Source of the DNA: an uncultured Bacteroidales bacterium | GTDB taxonomy: Bacteria > Bacteroidota > Bacteroidia > Bacteroidales > UBA932 | Direction: 5' to 3' | DNA: 64,000 nt | Assembly (NCBI GenBank): GCA_944322925.1 | Contig: CALUQM010000002.1 | Span: 57,860-121,859, forward strand | Shown here: positions 1-8,332 of the stretch, piece by piece | Numbering within the stretch: position 1 is the first letter of the stretch | How the letters are laid out: each line of letters opens with the position of its first letter | Notes under the pieces: model-generated | What the model was told of the DNA's origin: nothing | The model's database searches: none | Seen by the model: only the letters and a program-made list of their open reading frames with translations | Program-made: the position numbers and the translations under genes

Positions 1-1
1 C

Positions 2-1075
2 AAGGACGGAGACATCCGTTTCGGTCTCGGGGGAATCAAGGGATTCGGCGACAATATCGTCAAGGTAGTTCTCGATGACAGAAACGAAAACGGCCCGTAC
101 AAGGATATCTGGGACTTCGCCGAACGTCTTGCCGGTGTCGTGAACAAGAAGGCATACGAATCCCTGCTTTATTCCGGAGCTTTCGACAGTTTCGGCTATT
201 CGCGTCAGCAGTATTCCCTCCCTACGGCTTCAGGAGACACTTTTCTCGACGCCCTCGCAAGATATGCCGACCTGTACGGCAAGGACAAGCTGAATGCAGC
301 AGATTCCCTGTTCGGAGGCATGGAAGAAACCAAGCCGCAAAGGCCTGAAATGCCCGACAACAGTGCCGGGAATTTCGAGGAAGAGACCATGGAACTCCTC
401 CGCAAGGAAAAGGAGTTGGTCGGCATGTACCTCTCGGCCCATCCTCTCGACAAATATTCTTTCGAAATCGAGCAGTTCACGGATTGCGGCCTTGCCGAAA
501 TACCGGACATCATAACCCAATGCGACAACGCCAAAGTGTCGAAAAAGCTGAGAGTAGCCGGATATATTACGAATGTGCAGCTGCTTACGAGCAAAAGCGG
601 CTCCCCGTGGTCGAGGACTACCGTAGAAGACTTCAGCGGCAACTACGAATTCGCCCTTTTCGGAAAAGACCATGAGGCTTTCCTGCCATATCTCCAGCAA
701 TACACCCCCGTATATATCGAAGGTATGGTGGAGGAAAAATATTTCGTCAGGCCGGAAGACCGGAAGACAAAGGGAAATCCTCCGTTTACCTTCAAAATCA
801 AGAAGATTTCACTTCTGGGAAACACTGCGGATACGATGCTCAAGGGCTTTGTCATAAAACTTACGACGCCCATGCTCAGTACGGATTTCAGGGAAAAACT
901 CGTACATGTTGTCAAAAGCAACAGAGGTTCCACACCCCTGTCGATGTTCCTCTACGACCCGCAGACGAACTACAGGATAGAGTTCATGTCCCGGAAATTC
1001 AAGGTAGCGGTCAGCAACCCTTTCATAAGCGAACTCCGGGACATGCAGATCGAATATTCCGTAATCGTCAAATAG
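2..1075 (+). CDS. dnaE: DNA polymerase III subunit alpha, C-terminal part (5' truncated by window edge)
   Basis: This is the last 357 codons of the replicative polymerase catalytic subunit; the reading frame is open from base 2. The opening residues read FGLGGIKGFG, the typical start of the helix-hairpin-helix part of DnaE that follows the polymerase active site. Next comes the MELLRKEKELVGMYLSAHPL segment, common to DnaE proteins. A C-terminal OB-fold follows (from KKLRVAGYI through VEDFSGNYEFALFGKD), the region thought to contact single-stranded DNA. The final stretch of about 100 residues is less conserved in the family. The active-site aspartates lie upstream, outside the window. The stop at 1073-1075 is only 3 bases from the stop of the convergent gene on the other strand, and no terminator hairpin is visible between them. 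Confidence 0.96.
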   Translation, partial: KDGDIRFGLGGIKGFGDNIVKVVLDDRNENGPYKDIWDFAERLAGVVNKKAYESLLYSGAFDSFGYSRQQYSLPTASGDTFLDALARYADLYGKDKLNAADSLFGGMEETKPQRPEMPDNSAGNFEEETMELLRKEKELVGMYLSAHPLDKYSFEIEQFTDCGLAEIPDIITQCDNAKVSKKLRVAGYITNVQLLTSKSGSPWSRTTVEDFSGNYEFALFGKDHEAFLPYLQQYTPVYIEGMVEEKYFVRPEDRKTKGNPPFTFKIKKISLLGNTADTMLKGFVIKLTTPMLSTDFREKLVHVVKSNRGSTPLSMFLYDPQTNYRIEFMSRKFKVAVSNPFISELRDMQIEYSVIVK

Positions 1076-1078
1076 GAC

Positions 1079-1912
1079 TCAGAACACCAGGACGGCCTTT
1101 ATCGGATAATGGTCCGAGATGAACTTGCGGTCAGCATACGATTTGGTTATCGTTTCGTATTTCGTGCATGACCTGAAGCCCGAGTAGAAGATATGGTCGA
1201 TTGTAGTCGAGGATTTGCCCCATCCGTTGAACGTATTGGAATTGTCCGTGTCTGCGGCGATCTTGCGTGCATTTTTCATGACTCCGTCGAGGACCGTGAA
1301 GGCCGGATCGGAAAGTTCGATATTGAAATCTCCGACAAGCACCATCGGAAGTCCGTCCCTGTTGATTTCCTTCATTTTGGACACGATAAGGGCAAGCCCT
1401 TCCTTCTGGGCTACCTTGCCAACATGATCCAGATGCGTGTCGATAAAATAGAATTTCTTTCCCGAGGCCTTGCTTTTCATTAGCGCCCATGTGGCAGTTC
1501 TCTTGCAGGCGGCATCCCAGCCCATTGTCGGCTTGTCCGGAGTTTCGGAGAGCCAGAACGTGCCCCATTTAAGCAGGGAAACGGTCTTCTTGTTATAGAA
1601 GATGGCCATGTGCTCACCTTCGCTTTTTCCGTCTTCCCTTCCGACGCCTACGTATTTATAGTCGCGGCAGTTCTCGTCTATGAACAGTATCTGATAGGGA
1701 TATGCTTCCTGTACGCCGAAAACATCGGGGTTCTGGTCTTCTATCATCAGAGCCGTCGCCGGATAGCGGAACTGCCAGGAATTCGTCCCGTCATCGGCTT
1801 CGCCCATTCTGATATTGTAGGACATTACCGTAATTTTCGAAAGCTGCCCCGGCTTTGCGGCGCATAAGAATACCGGCATGAATGCCAGCAGAAGCATTAG
1901 TTTCAGTTTCAT
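1079..1912 (-). CDS. Exported endonuclease/exonuclease/phosphatase family protein
   Basis: 277 residues. The start at 1912 was chosen because it begins a clear signal peptide (MKLKLMLLLAFMPVFLCAA) and sits just below a promoter; a longer frame to 2098 would run over that promoter and into the next gene. EEP-fold motifs appear in order: SYNIR, GVQEA, DTHLDH, GDFN and the terminal SDHYP histidine. These supply the metal ligands and catalytic Asp/His of the DNase I/exonuclease III/sphingomyelinase superfamily. The substrate cannot be read from sequence. Exported Bacteroidales members are often annotated as metal-dependent hydrolases, and a phosphodiester in nucleic acid, lipid or glycan is possible. 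It is divergent from the GH20 gene, with which it shares the 134-bp promoter region. Confidence 0.88.
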   Translation of the reverse strand: MKLKLMLLLAFMPVFLCAAKPGQLSKITVMSYNIRMGEADDGTNSWQFRYPATALMIEDQNPDVFGVQEAYPYQILFIDENCRDYKYVGVGREDGKSEGEHMAIFYNKKTVSLLKWGTFWLSETPDKPTMGWDAACKRTATWALMKSKASGKKFYFIDTHLDHVGKVAQKEGLALIVSKMKEINRDGLPMVLVGDFNIELSDPAFTVLDGVMKNARKIAADTDNSNTFNGWGKSSTTIDHIFYSGFRSCTKYETITKSYADRKFISDHYPIKAVLVF

Positions 1913-1935
1913 GGCTTTATCGTTTTCAATCTTGT

Positions 1936-1965
1936 CAAAGATACTAAATTTCCATTGAATTACAG
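1936..1965 (-). promoter_or_regulatory. Bacteroidales-type promoter for the EEP-family gene
   Basis: On the minus strand there is an exact TAnnTTTG box (TATCTTTG, 1943-1936). A CTG in place of TTG lies 19 bases upstream (1965-1963). That spacing matches the -33/-7 arrangement of the Bacteroidales primary sigma factor. Transcription would start near 1929, leaving a short leader before the ATG at 1912. Confidence 0.6.
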
Positions 1966-1977
1966 CATCCGGCGCCG

Positions 1978-2007
1978 TTGGAAAAAATCTGAAAATATTT
2001 AACTTTG
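1978..2007 (+). promoter_or_regulatory. Bacteroidales-type promoter for the GH20 gene
   Basis: TTG at 1978-1980, a 19-base spacer, then TAACTTTG at 2000-2007. This is an exact match to the Bacteroidales TTG/TAnnTTTG promoter with canonical spacing. The predicted start of transcription is near 2014, about 33 bases before the ATG at 2047. It is back to back with the minus-strand promoter at 1936-1965. Confidence 0.7.
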
Positions 2008-2046
2008 TTCTTGCCGGTCCTCCGGCAAATTTTAACCGCATAAGAT

Positions 2047-3681
2047 ATGATGAGAAAAATTTTTTCAGGCCTGCTTGCCGCAACCGTTCTGTTTTCATGC
2101 TGCAACAGTCAGGTCGATGCCGATTTCGGAAAAGTGATTCCCCTTCCTGCCAGAATCGAATATGAAGGCGACGGCAGCTTTGTCATTAAGGAAAGGACAA
2201 GGGTCGTATATGACTCGGAAGACTCAGCAATGGCCCGTAACGCAGATTTCCTTGCCGGCTATATCAGGGACGGTGCCGGACTCGATGTCAGGAAAGCACC
2301 GGACCGTAAGGCCGGAAAATCCATAACGCTCGACATAGACACCCTTATCGCAAATGAAGAAGGCTACATACTCACTGTCGGGAAAAAAGGCATCGAAATA
2401 AGAGGGGGTTCCGCAAAAGGAGTTTTCTACGGAATACAGACTCTCAGAAAGGCTCTTCCTGCAAGTACGGAAGTCCGCTGCAGGGTAGCCGTTCCTTATG
2501 TCAGGATTACCGACGAGCCGAGATTCGGCTACAGAGGCCTGCATCTCGATGTGGCAAGACATTATTTCCCGGTAGAATTCGTGAAAAAATACATCGACCT
2601 CATGGCCCTGCACAACATGAATACATTTCACTGGCACCTGACGGATGACCAGGGATGGAGAATCGAAATCCGGCAATATCCGGAGCTGACCGCCAAGGGT
2701 TCTGTCAGGAAAGAGACCATGGTACGCAAGAATGTCAACGAATTCGACGGGACTCCGTATGGAGGATACTATACTCAGGACGAAATCAGGGATATAGTAA
2801 AATATGCCGCCGACAGGAATATAACCGTAATACCTGAAATCGACCTGCCCGGGCACATGGTCGCGGCCCTTGCCTGCTTCCCGGAACTCGGCTGTACCGG
2901 CGGGCCGTACGAAGTCGCCGGGAAATGGGGAATCATGCCGGATATCCTCTGTGCAGGAAATGACGGATCCTTTGAATTCCTTGAAAATGTTTTCGACGAA
3001 ATTACCGGACTCTTCCCTTCGGAATACATCCATATCGGAGGGGATGAAGCTCCGCGTACCAGATGGGAAGCCTGCCCGAAATGCCAGGCCCGCATCAAGG
3101 CCGAAAACCTGAAAGACGACGATGCATCTTCGGCAGAAGACAAGCTGCAAAGCTATTTCATGACAAGGATCGAAGATTATCTGAAGACCAAGGGAAGAAA
3201 GATCATAGGCTGGGACGAGATTCTCAAGGGAGGAGTATCGCAAAGCGCCACGATCATGTCATGGAGAGGGACCGAAGGGGGACGGGATGCCGCCCGCCTC
3301 GGACATGACGTCATCATGACTCCGAGAAACTACATGTATTTCGACTATTATCAGACAGCCGATACCTCGGACGAACCCCTTGCAATAGGAGGCTGTGTCC
3401 CTCTCGAAAAAGTCTACAGTTTCGATCCGGAACTGCCTGACCTCACTCCTGAAGAGCACAAGCATATCCTCGGTATTCAGGCCAATCTCTGGACAGAATA
3501 TATCTCCACTCCGGAATATGCCGAATACATGGTTCTGCCGAGGGCTGCCGCCTTGTCGGAAATCCAATGGGTACGGCCGGAAAACAAGGACTGGGATTCC
3601 TTTACGGAAAGGCTCGGATCGTTCGTACGGTTCTACGATGCCGGAGGCTATAATTACGCAAGGCATCTTCTCGGAAAATGA
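2047..3681 (+). CDS. Beta-N-acetylhexosaminidase, GH20 lipoprotein
   Basis: 544 residues. Hydrolyses terminal beta-linked N-acetylglucosamine or N-acetylgalactosamine from glycans. A lipoprotein signal (LLAATVLFSCCNS) predicts acylation at Cys18 or Cys19 and attachment to a membrane, probably the outer one. Residues of roughly 25-150 form the GH20b domain that precedes the barrel. The GH20 barrel follows, with the HWHLTDDQGWRIEI strand near residue 195 and the catalytic pair HIGGDEAPR at Asp333-Glu334. In this family the Asp orients the substrate acetamido group, which itself acts as nucleophile, and the Glu is the acid/base. Length is normal for Bacteroidales GH20 enzymes. It has its own promoter, and no SusC/D genes adjoin it. 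The second codon (2050) is also ATG and could be the start. Confidence 0.94.
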   Translation: MMRKIFSGLLAATVLFSCCNSQVDADFGKVIPLPARIEYEGDGSFVIKERTRVVYDSEDSAMARNADFLAGYIRDGAGLDVRKAPDRKAGKSITLDIDTLIANEEGYILTVGKKGIEIRGGSAKGVFYGIQTLRKALPASTEVRCRVAVPYVRITDEPRFGYRGLHLDVARHYFPVEFVKKYIDLMALHNMNTFHWHLTDDQGWRIEIRQYPELTAKGSVRKETMVRKNVNEFDGTPYGGYYTQDEIRDIVKYAADRNITVIPEIDLPGHMVAALACFPELGCTGGPYEVAGKWGIMPDILCAGNDGSFEFLENVFDEITGLFPSEYIHIGGDEAPRTRWEACPKCQARIKAENLKDDDASSAEDKLQSYFMTRIEDYLKTKGRKIIGWDEILKGGVSQSATIMSWRGTEGGRDAARLGHDVIMTPRNYMYFDYYQTADTSDEPLAIGGCVPLEKVYSFDPELPDLTPEEHKHILGIQANLWTEYISTPEYAEYMVLPRAAALSEIQWVRPENKDWDSFTERLGSFVRFYDAGGYNYARHLLGK

Positions 3682-3774
3682 CAGACACATGTTCCGGCCT
3701 TCATAAAGCATGAATGGCATGATTTTCGGAAGTAGGGCGCACACCGGAAACGTGGAGAATGATATAAGGATTTT

Positions 3775-5059
3775 ATGAAGCAGCCGATTTTTCTGCAGGC
3801 CGTGACATTTTTAGCCGCCGGCCTGCTGTCTTTTACTGTAGAAGCAGCAGATTTTGTCGAAGGATATCAGGAAGCTACTCCTGATGCCGGAATTACCGTA
3901 TGGGAAATCCCTGACAGGATTTCAGCCTTTTCGTGACAATAATTGATACTGATTTCAAACCGGAGCCGGAAGCCAAATTCGGCTATCCTGGAGACAGATT
4001 CGGTCCGATGATTCTGAATTTCGAAAGGGACGGAGACGATCTGGTGCTCCTTCAGAAGACGGCTTCGGACATCTGCGGACAGGCAAAAGGTCCGTCGGGA
4101 CATGCCTGACGGTCCTGCCGGAAAAGAAAATGGAACCGGTACTCGCTGACCGCCGTGTAGGTTATTTTACTGTTCCTGCGGCCAAGACGGATTCCTCCGG
4201 ATATTTTCTTGAAGCCAGTATTCCAGATACATAGACAATGCAGTCACTTTTATCGGAGGATTTGAGCGGATACCTGATGCCGACGGAAATATCAAGGTAC
4301 AGCCTGTCGACAGCGCAGTACAGGCACAGGCGCAGTCATTCATAGACCGTTTCGTCTACAATCCGCCGGACTGGGCCGAGTGGATAACAGACGATGCCTC
4401 TCGCGAATATATCCGCACCAAAATAAACAAAAGACAGATCAAAAGTTCCGCACGGGAATACTCGGGTCGTGACAGAAGAGAAGCATATCGTTCGGAATCT
4501 TTCCTGGAAGACCGCATAATGGAGGCTTGCGATTCACTTGTGGCCGCTGCCGGAGCATCTTTCGCTGTACGGAATGCTTTACGACGATACGCTCAAAACC
4601 AGATACAGACTCTCTTCCCCGGTTCAGTGTGATGTCTTCAGCAATGCTACCATAACATGTGTGGATCGGGGCTGGCTTATAAAAACCGAAATTCCGTTCA
4701 ATTACAGTGCGGAACCTGTTGCCGACATGTCCATGAATCCCGGCCATATCCCGGTACAGATATCTTTTCTCATTACGAAGAATTTTCCTGAAAGCAAAAA
4801 GGCATCCTGGCTCAAAAAACAGGGAAAGATCGTACTGATGGCAGACGAAATGCCCGAATCGCTGAGACAGACTGTCGAAAAATGTCTCGGCGCCTACAAT
4901 TACCGTCATCATACGAAACTCGTTCTGCAGGACATGGAAGACAGAAACACGATCTCTGCCGACTGCCGCTTCGCAGTCAGCTGCGACATCCTCGGCAAAG
5001 ATGTCGACATCCACGAGGAAAACGGTTTCTTCCGCCTGAATATCGGACTCTGGAAATAG
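3775..5059 (+). pseudogene. Decayed exported metalloprotease-like gene (DUF5117/DUF4953-type fragments) with an unassigned tail
   Basis: No frame is intact. The start at 3775 opens a 53-codon piece with a signal peptide (MKQPIFLQAVTFLAAGLLSF) that stops at 3934. A second frame (about 3936-4109) holds FGYPGDRFG and MILNFERDGDDLVLLQ. A third (4106-4234) holds LPEKKMEP then DRRVGYFTV. A fourth (4246-4632) starts FIGGFERIPDADG and contains FIDRFVYNPPDW. In their order these resemble pieces of the DUF5117/DUF4953 zinc-dependent metalloproteases of Bacteroidota. The RVGYFTV and FIGGF pieces are nearly adjacent, so the central part that carries HExxH appears to be deleted. A last open stretch (4538-5059), ending in FRLNIGLWK, is not one I recognise and may belong to another gene. 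Family assignment is from memory of motifs, so moderately sure; that the region is broken is clear. Confidence 0.6.
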
Positions 5060-5069
5060 CCTTGAAGGC

Positions 5070-6029
5070 CTACGGTACGACTATGTCGGCTTCCCCTGAA
5101 ACTACGCCTCCCGGAATCCAGTCCACGACCTGAGAAGTCACTTTAATCTCGTCCCTGGTAATGATAATGTGATACTGATAGCAGTAGCCGCTTTCGAAAT
5201 CGGTGTCCCGGTCCAGAAGATATGCCAGCCTTGTTCCGTCTTTCAGTTCGACCACTATAAATGCCGACCCGGCAGCGACAGTCTGCGGAACGATGATAGC
5301 GTCATTATATGAAGGATTGTCGAAATCCGATGAAATGTCCGTACCTATGCTGATATCCGAAACCGCACCGTCCGGAGAAACCTCAATCTCCGCAGGCGCA
5401 ATCTCCTTGTCGAGACGGAACCAGGCATCCGTTACCGTATTCCTTATCATTATTCCTGAGATATCCGCAGCACTCAGGCCGTCATCCAGTCTAAGCGCGA
5501 CCTGAACCTTGGATAGAAGATGATAGAAGACGATATGGACTTCATCCGGAGTATTCTGTACATTACTCCTGCTTGCATACAGCAGATCCGACCAGACATA
5601 CGAATCGAGATTCCTCTGACTGGCAGAAACACTGTGAATCAGTTTCGTGTCTGGAAAAGCCCTGTCGACAATATCGGCATTCGAATGCAGGGCAAATATG
5701 TCTATCGCATTCGAATTCTGCGGATAATACATTGGAATGCCGGCAGACAGATTGCCGTGTCCGTTTGCCGTGAGGATGCAGTTTTCATAGAGCGGAATGC
5801 TGCCCGCCCCTATTTCGTCTATCCATACATTGACTGTTTCTCCAGCTATGAGCTGGGTATTGGTCTGCTGGTACGACGCCTTTACATCTGGCTTGGCAAT
5901 AGAGGTAGAAAGGATTATTTCATGCCTGGATTGAACGATATCGTCCGTATTGACCTTGACGTCGCAAGAGCAGACAATTCCTGAAACAAGGACTATTGTC
6001 AGAACTGATATGGTAATATTGTTTTTCAT
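5070..6029 (-). CDS. Fimbrillin-like lipoprotein (Mfa-like/FimA-clan)
   Basis: 319 residues. The start at 6029 gives a lipoprotein signal (ISVLTIVLVSGIVCSC); an upstream in-frame ATG at 6053 would overlap the previous gene and lengthen the signal unusually. The body follows the fimbrillin-like pattern: an early strand ending GETVNVWID, then PMYYPQNSNAIDIFALH, FYHLLSKVQVAL, a YNDAIIVPQTVAAGSAF strand and a final VVDWIPGG strand. Members are surface lipoproteins that act as pilus subunits, anchors or adhesins. It follows the 733-residue gene by 14 bases and is paralogous to that protein's N-terminal half, so the pair looks like an operon formed by duplication. No HmuY-like or regulatory gene accompanies it. 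Confidence 0.8.
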   Translation of the reverse strand: MKNNITISVLTIVLVSGIVCSCDVKVNTDDIVQSRHEIILSTSIAKPDVKASYQQTNTQLIAGETVNVWIDEIGAGSIPLYENCILTANGHGNLSAGIPMYYPQNSNAIDIFALHSNADIVDRAFPDTKLIHSVSASQRNLDSYVWSDLLYASRSNVQNTPDEVHIVFYHLLSKVQVALRLDDGLSAADISGIMIRNTVTDAWFRLDKEIAPAEIEVSPDGAVSDISIGTDISSDFDNPSYNDAIIVPQTVAAGSAFIVVELKDGTRLAYLLDRDTDFESGYCYQYHIIITRDEIKVTSQVVDWIPGGVVSGEADIVVP

Positions 6030-6043
6030 GGCTGTAGTTTTGT

Positions 6044-8245
6044 TTATTCCCACCAGAGTTGAGGAAGATTATTGTTTCCGTTATAGTTTTTCCACCATCC
6101 ATTGGTCTCTCCGTTGCCGAGGCCCCATTCAGGATATTTTTCAGCATCCGGAGTGAATGTTCCAGTGAATTTGACGACATCTGTCTGGACTTCGCCACTG
6201 ACCCCTCCGTCTTCGCTCATGTCTTCAAGCCAGTAGCAGGATGAGATATTGCAATTGGAGCCGGAAGCATACGCTATCCCATATACATATTCTCCACGTG
6301 CGGACTCTATATTCTCTGCTGTTATTCTGCCTGCATTATAACATGCTGTTATTTTCCCTCCTGAACTTACATATCCTGCTACTCCGCTTGAACAAGAATA
6401 AGACCCTGAACTCGAAAAATAAAAACTAGTATAAGAATAAATATTTCCGATATTGTAACATGCGGTAATAGTACCGTTTTGCTCCATTAAACCTGATATT
6501 CCTCCAGAATATGATGATGCTTCTCTTGATTGGTAATAATTCTCACATGATACAGCCCCGATATTATAACAGGCGATAATCTCCCCTCCATTGCCGACTC
6601 TTCCGGCTATTCCTCCTCCCGAACAGATATTTCGCATATTTCCTGATGACAATATATTTGCCGTATTACAGCAGTTCAATACTTTTCCCCTGTCCATATA
6701 AGCGACGACGCCTCCAGAATATATAGAACTCTGTATCATGCATGAATTCCTGCAATCGGAGACTGTTCCGCCATTATTGTAGGCGCATATACCTGCAGCA
6801 TACTTGTTTCCCTCCACTACTCCCGACACCAGATCAATATCCTTGAGCAAAGCCTGATTCCCCTTCATATAGCCGAACAGACCTGCATACACCCCGGTTT
6901 CTTCGAGAACATTGATACGGGAAATTTCAAAACCGTTACCGTCGAAAACACCTGTAAACGGTTTTTCTTCCGACCCTATCGGGTTCCATGATTCGTTCAT
7001 GAGATCCAGATCGGCTTCCTGCCTGTAGTATCCGGCCATCGCTCCGTCAAGAGTATTTATCAGCTGCATTTCCGCATAGCTGCCGATTGGCGTATATCCG
7101 TCTTCGGATGGTCTGAAACTCAAATTGCCTCCGGCGTCAATATTCAGTTCGATGCCCGTCATATCTTTGCGTCCTATCAGGTAGGTTTTCCCATAGTCCG
7201 GCAGTTCAATGCTTCTTACGGTCTTGCCTGCACCGTTGAAAGTGATGGATCCTCCCTTGTCGACAGCTATTCTCTCGCTGGTATTGTCAGTATAGTTGAC
7301 GATATACCTGACCGTTCCCGTATTGCCTATGATAGGGTCTCCTTCGAGCCAGTCCGATACTACCGTGTTCAGTTCTATGGATTTCATGTCCACAGTCATC
7401 TGCAGGGTATACTTTTTACCACCCTCGAAAACTGTGTCCGAATCCAGCTTGTATGTAACATTGGTTCCTCCTTTAAGCGTTATTCCGAGAAAGACAGTAC
7501 CTGCCGCCACTCTCTGAGGTACTATGATGACATCGTTGTATCTTATGTTTTCATCGGAGAAATCCGCGGACAGGTCCGTACCTATGGATATGGCCGCCGG
7601 ATTTCCTGCAGGGACTATTGTCAGGGCATTAGGATTCGTATCCTTGGTAAGAGATACATTGGCAAGAACCCTCGTTCCGTTTACAGTCACTTCTGCTATG
7701 TCGGACTGCCTGATTCCGTCTTTTGCCACTATCGCTACCTGGAGTTTCGCCAACTGATGATAGAATCTCAGAGGAACCGTATTTTCGGTTCTGGCTATAT
7801 CCTTTGACCGGGCATACAGCAGATCGGAGTCCACATACTGCTCCAGATTCGTCTGCACTTTCTGTACCGAGTGCGTGAAAGTCGCTACAGGAAAGTCCGT
7901 GTCCGGGAAATAGGCATTCGTATGCAGTGCATAGATATTGACATTATCCCCGTTCATGGGGAAATACATCTTGTAATCCCCGGCAAGATTCCCGGAACCG
8001 TCGGCCGTCATGGTCTGACCGTACAGTTCAGGATACAGATCGATATTCCTGTCTACCCATACATGGACCTGCTCCCCTTCTGATATCTGAATATCCGTCT
8101 GTGGATACGCAGCTTTCGAATGAAGTTCGATTCCGCTTGAAAGCCGTATTTCTGTCAAGGAGTCGCTATCAGGACTGTCCGATATATCCGTACAGGAGAT
8201 TATTAGCGCGGACAAAAGCAATAAAACGCTGGAAGAGTTTTTCAT
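6044..8245 (-). CDS. Fimbrillin-like lipoprotein with C-terminal GLUG-type repeats
   Basis: 733 residues. A lipoprotein signal (LLLLSALIISC) is followed by a fimbrillin-like domain to about residue 300 (GEQVHVWVD, YNDVIIVPQRVAAGTVF, VVSDWLEGD). A linker of about 100 residues comes next. From about residue 400 a beta-rich repeat region begins with WNPIGSEEKPFTGVFDGNG, the usual lead-in to GLUG repeats. At least five repeats follow of the form xCYNxGxI...SGGIxGxx, including three copies of the ACYN box. They are unusually rich in Cys, Tyr and Ser. Proteins of this build are thought to be surface adhesins; the ligand is unknown. It is first in an operon with the shorter fimbrillin. The intergenic DNA upstream has only a weak promoter match (TACCTTTA, 8272-8265). 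Confidence 0.82.
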   Translation of the reverse strand: MKNSSSVLLLLSALIISCTDISDSPDSDSLTEIRLSSGIELHSKAAYPQTDIQISEGEQVHVWVDRNIDLYPELYGQTMTADGSGNLAGDYKMYFPMNGDNVNIYALHTNAYFPDTDFPVATFTHSVQKVQTNLEQYVDSDLLYARSKDIARTENTVPLRFYHQLAKLQVAIVAKDGIRQSDIAEVTVNGTRVLANVSLTKDTNPNALTIVPAGNPAAISIGTDLSADFSDENIRYNDVIIVPQRVAAGTVFLGITLKGGTNVTYKLDSDTVFEGGKKYTLQMTVDMKSIELNTVVSDWLEGDPIIGNTGTVRYIVNYTDNTSERIAVDKGGSITFNGAGKTVRSIELPDYGKTYLIGRKDMTGIELNIDAGGNLSFRPSEDGYTPIGSYAEMQLINTLDGAMAGYYRQEADLDLMNESWNPIGSEEKPFTGVFDGNGFEISRINVLEETGVYAGLFGYMKGNQALLKDIDLVSGVVEGNKYAAGICAYNNGGTVSDCRNSCMIQSSIYSGGVVAYMDRGKVLNCCNTANILSSGNMRNICSGGGIAGRVGNGGEIIACYNIGAVSCENYYQSREASSYSGGISGLMEQNGTITACYNIGNIYSYTSFYFSSSGSYSCSSGVAGYVSSGGKITACYNAGRITAENIESARGEYVYGIAYASGSNCNISSCYWLEDMSEDGGVSGEVQTDVVKFTGTFTPDAEKYPEWGLGNGETNGWWKNYNGNNNLPQLWWE

Positions 8246-8332
8246 AAGTGACTTAATTTGACTGTAAAGGTATTGAAATAAATGTGTTTTTCCTATATAA
8301 AAGCCGTTAAATCATCCATTTGCAGACGGAAA

